Source: Desulfovibrio subterraneus
Lineage (GTDB): Bacteria > Desulfobacterota > Desulfovibrionia > Desulfovibrionales > Desulfovibrionaceae
Assembly (NCBI RefSeq): GCF_013340285.1
Contig: NZ_BLVO01000012.1
Span: forward strand, 600,075 to 664,074
Direction: 5' to 3'
Length of the DNA stretch: 64,000 nucleotides
Shown piece after piece: positions 44,373 to 52,545 of this stretch (the first letter of the stretch is position 1; each line of letters opens with the position of its first letter). Made by a program: the position numbers and the translations under genes. The notes under the pieces are model-generated. The model saw only the letters and a program-made list of their open reading frames with translations, was not told the DNA's origin and made no database searches.

Positions 44373-44401
44373 GCCCCCGCCGCAAGGCGGGGGCTTTTTT
44401 T
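44373..44401 (+). terminator. Strong rho-independent terminator after the symporter
   Basis: A perfect 9-bp stem (44373-44381 with 44386-44394), GCAA loop and seven T residues. Confidence 0.93.
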
Positions 44402-44438
44402 GTGTCCTGAGCAGGGAACTCAGCCTGCGTCCGGAAAC

Positions 44439-44453
44439 CTGTCCACCCCCTGT
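44439..44453 (+). promoter_or_regulatory. Shared late-leader motif, copy D
   Basis: CTGTCCACCCCCTGT, identical to 31839-31853, lies 183 bases before the first structural gene; GAAAAGCCCTGTTGTAG follows at 44513-44529. The segment downstream (44460-44495) is rich in short hairpins around GCATGAACGCATGC. Confidence 0.6.
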
Positions 44454-44621
44454 GAGGTCGATGCGGGACCGCATGAACGCATGCGGGGGACCGGTCTGAG
44501 AGCGATTTGCCTGAAAAGCCCTGTTGTAGGGTCTGCCACACGCGGACGGCATGGGGCCGGACGCGCCAGGCAGCAACGCACGGCACCTTCGGGCACTGTG
44601 GCAACCATATGGAGAAGAAGC

Positions 44622-44849
44622 ATGGGCGGAGGCGGCGGCAAATCGTATTCCCCTCCGGCTCCGGTGGCACCCCCGCCGCCGGACCCGCCGAAAGAGGTGG
44701 AAGGGGAAACCGTGGAATTGAAAAAGGCCAGAGACAACGAGCGTAAGGCGCAGCTTGCTGCGCTTGGCCGTGAATCCACCATCATTACGGGCGCGCTGGG
44801 TGATACCTCGCAGGCGAACGTGAACAAGAAGCAGTTACTGGGGCAGTAA
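44622..44849 (+). CDS. Small podovirus virion/assembly protein
   Basis: A 75-residue protein; start at 44622 with GGAGAAG upstream. It has a Gly-rich start, a Pro-rich segment (PPAPVAPPPPDPP), a helix rich in Lys/Arg and the ending GRESTIITGALGD...KKQLLGQ. Small proteins with this R-x-STI-x-TG...K-LLG ending precede or accompany the portal gene in many T7-like podoviruses (compare the position of T7 gp7.3). First gene of the structural operon; the stop is directly followed by the portal ATG. Confidence 0.75.
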   Translation: MGGGGGKSYSPPAPVAPPPPDPPKEVEGETVELKKARDNERKAQLAALGRESTIITGALGDTSQANVNKKQLLGQ

Positions 44850-46523
44850 ATGGAATCGACCAGACTGAAAAAAGCGCGTGAAACGCATTCCTTTCTGGAA
44901 TCGCAGCGTAGCAGCTGGGAATCGCACTGGCGGGAGATTGCGGAATATATCGTTCCCCGCAAGGGCCGGTTTATAGGCTCCTCCCCGCACGAAGCGGATT
45001 CCGGCGAACGGCGGGGTGGCAGGATCATTGACGCAACGGCCACCCGTGCCGTGCGGGTGCTTGCTGCGGGCATGCAGGGAGGGCTTACCTCGCCCGCCCG
45101 CCCGTGGTTCCGGCTGCGCCTTGAAGACAGGGACCTCATGGAGTTCGGGCCGGTGCGCATGTGGCTCGACGACGTGGAAACGCGCATCTACGGCGCATTG
45201 GCCCGGTCCAATTTCTATCAATCCATTCACGGCATGTACACGGAGCTTGGCGCATTCGGCTCTGCCGATCTTTACCACGAAACGGACCGCGAGCGGGTGA
45301 TGAACTTTTCCTGCCTGACCTGCGGTGAGTATGCGTGGGCCACAAACGCATGGGGCAGAGTGGATACGGTTGTGCGCCGGTGCATGATGACTGCCCGCCA
45401 GATTGCGGAAAAGTACGGAGAGCACAACCTGAGCCGCAGCACCCGCCGCAAACTGACCAAGGAACCTTATGGGTTTGTCGAGGTGGTGCATCTGGTCATG
45501 CCGCGCAGGGAACGCGATGCCGCCAAGAAGGATTTTCGCAACATGCCGTGGGCCTCGCTTGTGTTCGAAGCCAACGGAGAGGCAGACGACCTGCTGCACG
45601 AGGGAGGCTATGAAGAGTTTCCTCACCTGTGCGCCCGCTGGGACGTGGCCGGAACGGATATCTATGGCCGTTCGCCCGGGATGGATGCGCTGCCCGATGT
45701 GAAGATGCTGCAGGAAATGGCCAAGAGCCAGTTGCTTGCCGTGCACAAGGTGGTCAACCCGCCCATGCGCGTGCCCACCGGGTACAAGCAGCGGCTCAAT
45801 CTTATCCCCGGCGCGCAGAACTATGTGAACCCGAACCAGCCGGAGGCGCTGGCCCCCCTTTACCAGATCAATCCCGACATTCAGGCGGTGAGTTACAAGA
45901 TCGACGATGTGCGAAAGGCCATTCGCGAAGGGTTCTTCAACGACCTGTTCCTCATGTTCGCAGGCGACAGCCGGTCCAATGTGACGGCGGCGGAGATCAT
46001 GGAGCGCAGTCAGGAAAAGCTGCTCATGCTGGGGCCTGTCATCGAACGGTATCAGACCGAGATTCTGGACCCGCTCATCACCCGCAGTTTCGGCATTCTG
46101 CACAGAAACGGCTTGTTGCCGCCCGTGCCGCCTGAGCTGGCAGGCGAGGAACTGAACATTGAGTACGTCTCTGTTCTTGCGCAGGCGCAGAAGCAGTCTT
46201 CCGGTAATGCCATCCGCCAGTTGACCCTTGAAGTGGGGCGCATGGCGGCAGTGGCTCCGCAGGTGCTGGACAAGATCGACTTTGACCAGTGTGTGGACGA
46301 GCTGGCGGCCATAGCCGGAGCACCCGCCCGCATCATCCGTTCTGATGACGACGTGCAGCGGCTGCGTATGGAAAAGGCGCAGGCTGCACAGCAGCAGGCA
46401 CAACTGGAACAGGCCATGCGCATGACCAGAAGTGCGAAGGATCTTTCCGCCGTGGAAACCGGCGAAGGGAATGCCCTTGAAATGGTGCTGCGCGGGAGCG
46501 GGCTGATGAAGGAGAAGGCGTGA
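44850..46523 (+). CDS. Portal (head-tail connector) protein, T7 gp8-like
   Basis: A 557-residue protein of the podovirus head-tail connector family. Landmarks are the N-terminal WESHWREIAEYIVPRKGRF, the LAAGMQGGLTSPARPWFRL segment, YGRSPGMDALPDVKMLQEM, and the crown helices rich in Gln and Ala near the C-terminus. Twelve copies form the ring through which the terminase pumps DNA and on which the tail tube assembles. Length and order are as in T7-like phages. No frameshift or early stop. Its stop overlaps the next start (TGATG). Confidence 0.94.
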   Translation: MESTRLKKARETHSFLESQRSSWESHWREIAEYIVPRKGRFIGSSPHEADSGERRGGRIIDATATRAVRVLAAGMQGGLTSPARPWFRLRLEDRDLMEFGPVRMWLDDVETRIYGALARSNFYQSIHGMYTELGAFGSADLYHETDRERVMNFSCLTCGEYAWATNAWGRVDTVVRRCMMTARQIAEKYGEHNLSRSTRRKLTKEPYGFVEVVHLVMPRRERDAAKKDFRNMPWASLVFEANGEADDLLHEGGYEEFPHLCARWDVAGTDIYGRSPGMDALPDVKMLQEMAKSQLLAVHKVVNPPMRVPTGYKQRLNLIPGAQNYVNPNQPEALAPLYQINPDIQAVSYKIDDVRKAIREGFFNDLFLMFAGDSRSNVTAAEIMERSQEKLLMLGPVIERYQTEILDPLITRSFGILHRNGLLPPVPPELAGEELNIEYVSVLAQAQKQSSGNAIRQLTLEVGRMAAVAPQVLDKIDFDQCVDELAAIAGAPARIIRSDDDVQRLRMEKAQAAQQQAQLEQAMRMTRSAKDLSAVETGEGNALEMVLRGSGLMKEKA

Positions 46524-46996
46524 TGCTGACATCTGAAGATACGGAACTGAAGGGATTACTGGAGCTGGATGAAGCGGCCCTGACTGACCTGCTGGCCTCG
46601 GATTATGCCTGCGCCCGGAACTTTCAGCGGGATGAGGAGGCAAGGGCGCTTTCCTACCTTGCGGATATGCGCGAGGTGCTGCGGCTGGAATCCGGCGCCG
46701 GAGTGCGGGTGCTGCGGCACTGGCTGGATGCGGCCTGCGTGAATGAGCGTCTGTCGCGTACCAACGCCTCCATTTATGGAGCCACGGCGCTGTATGATTT
46801 TGCCCGCGACAGAATGGCTGACATAGCGCTTTCGGACCCGGTGAGCCATGTGCGCATTCAGCTGGAGGGCGCGCGTCAGTGGTCACGGACCGGAATGCAG
46901 CAGGAGAAAAGAGCGGGCGGGTCGACCGGAACAGGTGCGGCCAGAGCCGCCTATGCCCGACCTGCAGGGCCGGAGGCTGATCAGGGGCGTTCATGA
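46523..46996 (+). CDS. Bbp19-like phage structural protein
   Basis: A 157-residue protein whose ATG at 46523 overlaps the portal stop (a GTG at 46520 is also possible). The central part (GAGVRVLRHWLDAACVNERLSRTNASIYGATALYDFARDRMADI) resembles the Bbp19-like domain found in podovirus head or connector operons: a helix with V-L-x-x-L, a short SxT loop, then a helix with E/D-x-x-R. The C-terminal 35 residues are disordered (Gly/Ala/Arg). Its job in the particle is not known to me. Confidence 0.6.
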   Translation: MLTSEDTELKGLLELDEAALTDLLASDYACARNFQRDEEARALSYLADMREVLRLESGAGVRVLRHWLDAACVNERLSRTNASIYGATALYDFARDRMADIALSDPVSHVRIQLEGARQWSRTGMQQEKRAGGSTGTGAARAAYARPAGPEADQGRS

Positions 46997-47058
46997 CAAT
47001 CCGGCGCTCGGGATAGCCCGAAGGAGAACGGAAACGAGCCGTCAGTTCATCCGGCATA

Positions 47059-47130
47059 TCTGATCGATCTGATCCGATCTGATCCGATCTGATCTGGTCT
47101 GATCAATCTGATCGTCGGGTCGATCGGATC
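47059..47130. repeat. GATC-rich decamer repeat before the scaffold/capsid genes
   Basis: Units of TCTGATCCGA or close variants repeat four to five times; 11 GATC tetramers occur in 69 bases (47062-47130). It lies in the only sizeable gap (46997-47189) of the structural operon, 60 bases before the scaffold start. Confidence 0.9.
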
Positions 47131-47189
47131 GACTGTCCGGCTTCCATACATCAATCCATGTCCCGCACGGGGCATAGGGAGCACACACG

Positions 47190-48020
47190 ATGCAAAACGA
47201 ATTTACCGCCAATGCCGGTCAGGGACACACCGCACCCGGCTCAGGGGATAACGGAGGCGGCCACGCGGCCGCCATGGCAGGGGAACACGCAACGGCAGCC
47301 GCAGACACGGGGAAAAACGCCCCCGCCGGCGGCACGGTCGTATCCGGCGATTTGCCCGCCGGGATGGAACATCTCGCAGAAAGACGACTTGCGCTGAAAA
47401 CCTCCGGAGCACGCAAGGCTGCGGGAGCAGGCAGGACCATGGAAACAGGGAATGCACAGGGTGCAGGGAAGGCGGCTGATGCAGGTGGTGATGCCGCCGA
47501 GGCCGCCCCCGAGGCGGGCCCGACCGGAAATGGTTCCGGCGGGGCGGAAATGCCGCTCACCGATCCGGCATCGGTGGAGCTTTCCCTTCCCGAAGGCATG
47601 CCCGTGGATGAGGCCCTGCTCGGCAATTACCGGCAGTTCTGCGTGGATTGCGGGCTGACACCCGCGCAGGCCCAGCAGGCTGCGGAGTTCTATCTTGCGG
47701 AAACGGGCAGCCGCATGCGGCAGGAAAAGGAGATGTCGCTCCGTTCCCTCAGGGAGGGAGCGTGGGCGGGCCACTTTGACGAGAAGCTGGCCAGGGCCAA
47801 CTACGCAACGCACGTGCTGGACCGTGAGGTGGGCGGAAGGCTGCGCCCCATGCTTGCTTCCGGACTCGGCAATAACGCCGTGTTTGCGGAAATGATGGCC
47901 GTGATCGGGGAGTGCATCAGCGAAGATGCATTCTCTTCACATCCCGGAGCCTATGCGGGTTCCCATCGTATGATGACAACCGAAGAATACCTGAGAACAG
48001 AAGTGTTCAAGAATAACTAA
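47190..48020 (+). CDS. Scaffolding protein, T7 gp9-like
   Basis: A 276-residue protein directly before the capsid gene (12-base gap), the invariant place of the scaffold in T7-like phages. The first 125 residues are low-complexity Ala/Gly/Thr, the middle has LPEGMPVDEALLGNYRQFCVDCGLTPAQAQQAAEFYL, and the C-terminal 110 residues are helical. Phrases such as P-x-x-x-x-VDEA-L-x-x-F and G-L-T-x-x-QAQ-x-x-x-x-Y occur in podovirus scaffold proteins. It would guide capsid assembly and then leave. The upstream repeat may carry its promoter. Confidence 0.82.
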   Translation: MQNEFTANAGQGHTAPGSGDNGGGHAAAMAGEHATAAADTGKNAPAGGTVVSGDLPAGMEHLAERRLALKTSGARKAAGAGRTMETGNAQGAGKAADAGGDAAEAAPEAGPTGNGSGGAEMPLTDPASVELSLPEGMPVDEALLGNYRQFCVDCGLTPAQAQQAAEFYLAETGSRMRQEKEMSLRSLREGAWAGHFDEKLARANYATHVLDREVGGRLRPMLASGLGNNAVFAEMMAVIGECISEDAFSSHPGAYAGSHRMMTTEEYLRTEVFKNN

Positions 48021-48032
48021 GGAGCAACGAAC

Positions 48033-48947
48033 ATGGGTGCGACACTGAAAGAACTGGCAACCGTACATAGCCGCAAGATGCCTGAACAGGTGGACAGCCT
48101 GACCGAAGAGGCACCTATTCTGGCGGTGATTCCCTTTGAAGAGGCATCGCACGGTCTGTGGAACATGTATGAGGACGTGAACGATGTGGACGGTGCCGGC
48201 TGGGTTGAGATGAACGCCCCCCTGCCTGCCGTCGACGTGACCTCCGACCTGAAGAAGGTGGACCTTTCCATCCTCGGCGGCGAGATCGAATGCCCCGAAG
48301 ATACCGCCAACATGTTCGGCGGTACGGCCAACTACTTCTCCAAGAAGCTGCCCAAGGTCATCCGCAAATCCGGCATGGCCGCGGAACAGCGCATTCTGTA
48401 CGACAACTTCCGCAGCTGGGCGCTGGACAAGGGCAAGGCTGTGAGCGCCGGTGCAGCCACCGACGACTGCTATTCCATGCTGGCCGTGCGTTTCATCTCC
48501 GGCGAAACCACCGGCCTGTATTCCAGAGAAAGCTTCAAGCAGGGGTCCCTGCTTGACGTTACCCCCATCAACAGCGGCGCCCTCTACAAAGCCGCATCGG
48601 GCAAGCATCAGGGTGTGCTGTGCTTCGGCATGCGCCTCAAGGCCTACTTCGGCATTCAGATTGCCAACAGGCATTCCGTGGCGGCCATTGTGAACATCAA
48701 CAAGTCCAATCTGCCCACGGCCATGATGATTGATGACCTGCTGGCCGATGTGCGCGCCATTCCGGGCAACACGTACCTGTTCATGCACGAGAAGGCAAAG
48801 ACACTGCTGCACGAACACAAGGGCAAGGCCCTGCAGGTGAATGTGGGCGGCAAGGACATGGACCGCCAGATCACGCACTGGAACGGTGTGGAGATCGTCA
48901 CTTCCTACAACTTCCTCGATGCTGCCGAAAAGGCCGTCGCTTTCTAA
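48033..48947 (+). CDS. Major capsid protein
   Basis: A 304-residue protein started with GGAGCAACGAAC upstream. Position after the scaffold and before the tail-tube genes, length, and segments such as LTEEAPILAVIPFEEASHGLWNMYED, DTANMFGGTANYFSKKLPKVIRKSGMAAEQRILYDNF and the C-terminal WNGVEIVTSYNFLDAAEKAV match HK97-fold capsid proteins of podoviruses. The N-terminal LTEEAPIL motif is seen in several of these. It is intact and would form the icosahedral shell. Confidence 0.88.
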   Translation: MGATLKELATVHSRKMPEQVDSLTEEAPILAVIPFEEASHGLWNMYEDVNDVDGAGWVEMNAPLPAVDVTSDLKKVDLSILGGEIECPEDTANMFGGTANYFSKKLPKVIRKSGMAAEQRILYDNFRSWALDKGKAVSAGAATDDCYSMLAVRFISGETTGLYSRESFKQGSLLDVTPINSGALYKAASGKHQGVLCFGMRLKAYFGIQIANRHSVAAIVNINKSNLPTAMMIDDLLADVRAIPGNTYLFMHEKAKTLLHEHKGKALQVNVGGKDMDRQITHWNGVEIVTSYNFLDAAEKAVAF

Positions 48948-48988
48948 GAGCATTGCGGGCTTTCCGCATGCAGAAAAGGAGAAACACC

Positions 48989-49390
48989 ATGTATAAGAAT
49001 CAGCTTACTGTGTATGGTGAGCATTTGGCCAAGGCGCAGGTTCTGCCTGCAAACGCTACTGCAGAAGGAAACGGCGGCTCCCGCAAGGCCGGGTCCATGC
49101 TCGGCGCGGCAGAGGTGGTCATGGTTGCGGCAAGTGCCGTGACCGTGGCGGAAAACGGTACGCTCACGCTTGCCCTGCAGGAAAGTGCGGATGACAGCGC
49201 CTTTGCTGAAGTGCCTGTGATCTTCCGTAGAACCGCTTCCGGCGCGGCAATGACCTTTGCCGCCGGAGAGGTGATGGCGCGCCTTCCCATGCCTTCGGAT
49301 ACCGCGAAGTATGTGAAGGCCGTTTTCGGCACTGACGACGCGGCCGCCACCGGCACCGTGAACGTCATCTTCGAATACCTGCCCCGTTAA
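48989..49390 (+). CDS. Capsid decoration or Bbp16-like protein
   Basis: A 133-residue beta-rich protein started at 48989 (AAGGAGA upstream). Alternating strands (LTLALQESADDSAFAEVPVIF, AAGEVMARLPMP, AKYVKAVFGTDD and TGTVNVIFEYLPR) look like a jelly-roll or immunoglobulin-like fold. Proteins of this size and fold immediately after the capsid gene in podovirus operons are head decoration proteins of the Bbp16 kind. No close family claim can be made by eye. Confidence 0.6.
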   Translation: MYKNQLTVYGEHLAKAQVLPANATAEGNGGSRKAGSMLGAAEVVMVAASAVTVAENGTLTLALQESADDSAFAEVPVIFRRTASGAAMTFAAGEVMARLPMPSDTAKYVKAVFGTDDAAATGTVNVIFEYLPR

Positions 49391-49550
49391 CAGGAACCGG
49401 GCGCTCCGCATCTGCCGGAGCGCCCGGTTGTATATCCTTTCCCCCCCCCTTTTCCGTTGCATGAAGCCGGCTCTTTTCCAGTCACCTGCAGGCCGGGCGG
49501 CGGGAAAAGGGAGCGGAAGGGGGGCACAGAACACATTCAGGAGAACAAGG

Positions 49551-49814
49551 ATGCGAAACATGAACGATATTACCGAGCAGGATGCCAGAAGGTTCCGGAT
49601 GGCACTGCTGCGGGCAAAGCTGACGAGGCTGGCCGTCACCTTTGAAGAAGATGCTGACGAGGCCATGCTGGAACGCCTGGTCGCCTATGCAGAACGGCAA
49701 CGGGCCGGAGGCGGGACCACTGATACCGGCGCGGGAGGCTGCTGTAAAAAGTGCGCTTCGGGACGGGACACCGAAACTTCTGACTGCTGCCGCGCACAGC
49801 GCAGGGAGGCGTGA
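49551..49814 (+). CDS. Small Cys-rich protein of the structural operon
   Basis: An 87-residue protein; ATG at 49551 with AGGAG upstream. The first 50 residues form a helical pair (EQDARRFRMALLRAKLTRLAV and EAMLERLVAYAERQRAGG). The tail has CCKKCASG...SDCC, five Cys in 20 residues, possibly a zinc site. It is placed where T7-like phages carry small connector or unknown proteins, 3 bases before the tail tubular protein A gene. Function unknown. Confidence 0.65.
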   Translation: MRNMNDITEQDARRFRMALLRAKLTRLAVTFEEDADEAMLERLVAYAERQRAGGGTTDTGAGGCCKKCASGRDTETSDCCRAQRREA

Positions 49815-49817
49815 TTC

Positions 49818-50378
49818 ATGGCTTCTGTCATTTCCATATGCAACAAGGGGCTGCGGTATCTCGGGGGTGAGGAGATTCTTTCCCTTGAGCAGGAATCGCG
49901 GGGTGCACGCCTGTGCAACCAGTATTACGCCGAGGTGCGTGACGAGCTGCTCGAAGAGCATCATTGGAACTTTGCAGCGCGGTATGTCTCGCTTGCTCTG
50001 CTTCCCGAATCGCCTCTGTTCGGTTTTACGCGGGCGTATCAGTTGCCTGCGGACTGTCTGCGGGTGCGCAGGCTGCGTGACAATGCCGACTTTGAAGTGG
50101 TGGAAAACCGCGTTCTGTACACAGACGCGCTATCCGCCGAAGCGGTGGTGACGGCGCGCGTGACGGACCCCGCCCGTTTTCCCGCGCTGTTTGTCGAGGT
50201 GCTTGCCCGCAAACTGGCTGCGGAACTGGCGGTGCCGCTGATGAACAGTTCGCGGCTTGAGCAGTCCATGATGACCAAGTATGTCAACGCGCTTGAGCGC
50301 GCCAAGGCCATGGACGCCACGGAAGGGGCCAGTGACCCCGATGACACGAACGAGTGGGTGCGCGCCCGCCTCTGGTAA
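49818..50378 (+). CDS. Tail tubular protein A, T7 gp11-like
   Basis: A 186-residue protein. The start ASVISICNKGLRYLGGEEILSLEQESRGARLCNQYYAEVRDELLEEHHWNFA is typical of podovirus gp11/gp4-like adaptor proteins: N-x-x-L-x-x-L-G, then A-x-x-C-x-x-x-Y, then R-D-x-x-L-x-x-x-x-W-x-F-A. The later FTRAYQLPADCLRV strand and the FVEVLARKLAAELAVPL helix also fit. Twelve copies would form the first ring below the portal. Standard size and position. Confidence 0.9.
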   Translation: MASVISICNKGLRYLGGEEILSLEQESRGARLCNQYYAEVRDELLEEHHWNFAARYVSLALLPESPLFGFTRAYQLPADCLRVRRLRDNADFEVVENRVLYTDALSAEAVVTARVTDPARFPALFVEVLARKLAAELAVPLMNSSRLEQSMMTKYVNALERAKAMDATEGASDPDDTNEWVRARLW

Positions 50379-50401
50379 CAGGCGGGCGGTGGAGAAAAGC
50401 G

Positions 50402-50482
50402 ATGAAGACGATCTGTTCAAACGGAAGGCGGTTTGCGGCGAAGGGCATATATGCCCCGCTGCGGGAGGGTGAGCGGACATGA
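50402..50482 (+). CDS. 26-residue coupled small protein
   Basis: A 26-codon frame with a good ribosome site (GGAG about 8 bases upstream) runs from 50402 and ends in the ATGA that starts the next gene. The peptide (MKTICSNGRRFAAKGIYAPL, then REGERT) is basic. It fills the only space between the two tail-tube genes. It may be a real small protein or mainly a translation relay into the large downstream gene. Confidence 0.5.
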   Translation: MKTICSNGRRFAAKGIYAPLREGERT

Positions 50483-52545
50483 GTTCGGTCAATATTCTTC
50501 AGTCGAGCTTCAACGGGGGCGAACTGTCTCCGCTGATGGATGCGAGAGTGGACCAGAGCCGCTACGGCAACGGCTGCTCACTGCTGCGCAATATGTTTGT
50601 CCATCCGCATGGACCAGCCAGCCGCAGGCCGGGGCTGCGGTATGCGGGCGGGTGCAAGTATCATGAACGACGGGCGCGGCTCATTCCTTTCGCCTTCAGC
50701 GTTGATCAGTCATACGCTCTGGAATGCGGCCACCTGTACATGCGGGTGTGGAAGGATGGCGGGCAGGTGGTGCGGGAGGACGGCACCCCTGTGGAGGTGG
50801 CCACTCCGTGGACCGAGGAGGATCTTGAGGGACTCAAGTTCTGCCAGTCTGCGGACGTGATGTATATTGTTTCACCGGCCCATGCGCCACGCAAGATCAT
50901 GCGGCATGCGCATGATGACTGGCGCGTTGCCGGACTGGTCTTCGGTTCCGGCGTCATCAAGCCCGCAGGACTTGCCGGAAAGGCCGTGGGTGCCTCCGGT
51001 ACCCGCGAGTATTCCTATGTGGTGACCGCCGTGAACAAGGACACCGAGGAAGAAAGCCTTCCTTCCGAACCGGTGCGGGTGCAGGCGGCTTCTTCGCTGA
51101 ATGTGGATGATCGCATTGAGCTGAGCTGGGACGTGCCGGAAGGCAACTATGAGTACCGTATCTACAAATGCTGGAACGATTCTGAAAGCTACGGGTTTGT
51201 GGGCAGGGCTTCCAGCGGTTCCTGGGTGGACCGGGGCGCAACGCCTGATTTTGATGATGGTCCGCCCGAGATTCGCAATCCCTTCACGGAAGAGGGCAGT
51301 TATCCCTCTGTGGTGCAGTTCTTTCAGCAGCGGCTGTGTTTTGCGTCAAGCAGGCAGAAGCCGCAGACCGTGTGGACGAGCCAGTCCGGCAACTACGAGA
51401 ATCTGAACGTGTCCAACCCCCTGCGGGCTGATGATGCGGTTACCGCCACTATTGCGGCGGACCGGGTCAATGCCATTCGCTGGATGCTGCCGACCAAGGA
51501 ATTGCTCATCGGAACGGTGGGGGGCGAATGGATCATGTCCGGCGTGAACGGCGAGCCGCTTTCGCCCATGTCTGTGGCGTTTCAGCGGCAGACTGTGCGC
51601 GGTTCTGCGGACATCATGCCCATTGTCATCGGTTCCACCGTGCTGTTCGTGCAGCGCTGCGGCAAGGTGGTGCGCGAGTTCCGCTACAGTCTGGATGTGG
51701 ACGGGTACGACGCCGGAGACCTGACCGTGCTCTCGGAACACATGACCCGCGACAGCATGGTCCGCGAATGGGCATATCAGCAGTCTCCGCATTCCATTGT
51801 GTGGTGCGTGCTTGAGAACGGGGCCTTGGTCGCCTTCACTTACGAACGCGAGCACAAGGTCGTGGGCTGGCACAGGCATGATACCGACGGCGTGTTCGAA
51901 TCGATATGCACCATCCCCGGTCTTGGGGGGGATGAGCTGTGGTGCATTGTCCGCCGTGAAATAGAAGGCGTTCCGCGCCGGTATGTGGAGCGTCTGGCTT
52001 CGTATTTTGCCGGTGGCGGCATGCGCGATGCCTTTTTCGTGGACAGCGGGCTCACCTATGAAGGGGCTCCGCAGGACGAGATGGTCGGGCTTGAGCATCT
52101 TGAAGGAAAGACGGTTTCCATCCTCACCGATGGCTGGGTGCATCCCGACAGGGTGGTCACGGGCGGCCGCGTGGTGCTGGATAGGGCGGCTTCGCTGGTG
52201 CATGTGGGATTGGGCTTTGTCTCCGACCTGTCGCCCATGAAGCCGGAAGTGCCCTTGCGTGACGGCACGGCACAGGGGCGCACCAAGCGTATCAGCCGCC
52301 TGTGGGTGCGCCTGCATGAATCGCTGGGACTTAAGGTGGGGCCGGATGCTTCGCGGCTGCGCGAAGTGGTCTTTCGCAAGGGCAGCGATGCGCTGGGGCA
52401 GGCCATTCCCCTGTTCACCGGAGATAAGGTGGCTGAGTTTGACGCGGGCTATTCGCCGGATGCGGGCATTCTTGTCCGTCAGGACTATCCGTTGCCCATG
52501 ACCGTTCTTGCGCTCATCGCGCAGTTGGAGGTGGGAGACCGATGA
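50479..52545 (+). CDS. Tail tubular protein B, T7 gp12-like
   Basis: A 688-residue protein, one base coupled to the small frame before it. The N-terminus ILQSSFNGGELSPLMDARVDQSRYGNGCSLLRNM...GPASRRPGLRY is the signature of podovirus nozzle proteins. It continues as mostly beta-sheet, with GTREYSYVVTAVN (a fibronectin-like part), VQFFQQRLCFASSRQKPQTVWTSQSGNYENL and the IKWMLPTKELLIGTVGGEW-like segment at 51478-51530. Six copies would form the tail nozzle. The full length is preserved. Confidence 0.93.
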   Translation: MSSVNILQSSFNGGELSPLMDARVDQSRYGNGCSLLRNMFVHPHGPASRRPGLRYAGGCKYHERRARLIPFAFSVDQSYALECGHLYMRVWKDGGQVVREDGTPVEVATPWTEEDLEGLKFCQSADVMYIVSPAHAPRKIMRHAHDDWRVAGLVFGSGVIKPAGLAGKAVGASGTREYSYVVTAVNKDTEEESLPSEPVRVQAASSLNVDDRIELSWDVPEGNYEYRIYKCWNDSESYGFVGRASSGSWVDRGATPDFDDGPPEIRNPFTEEGSYPSVVQFFQQRLCFASSRQKPQTVWTSQSGNYENLNVSNPLRADDAVTATIAADRVNAIRWMLPTKELLIGTVGGEWIMSGVNGEPLSPMSVAFQRQTVRGSADIMPIVIGSTVLFVQRCGKVVREFRYSLDVDGYDAGDLTVLSEHMTRDSMVREWAYQQSPHSIVWCVLENGALVAFTYEREHKVVGWHRHDTDGVFESICTIPGLGGDELWCIVRREIEGVPRRYVERLASYFAGGGMRDAFFVDSGLTYEGAPQDEMVGLEHLEGKTVSILTDGWVHPDRVVTGGRVVLDRAASLVHVGLGFVSDLSPMKPEVPLRDGTAQGRTKRISRLWVRLHESLGLKVGPDASRLREVVFRKGSDALGQAIPLFTGDKVAEFDAGYSPDAGILVRQDYPLPMTVLALIAQLEVGDR

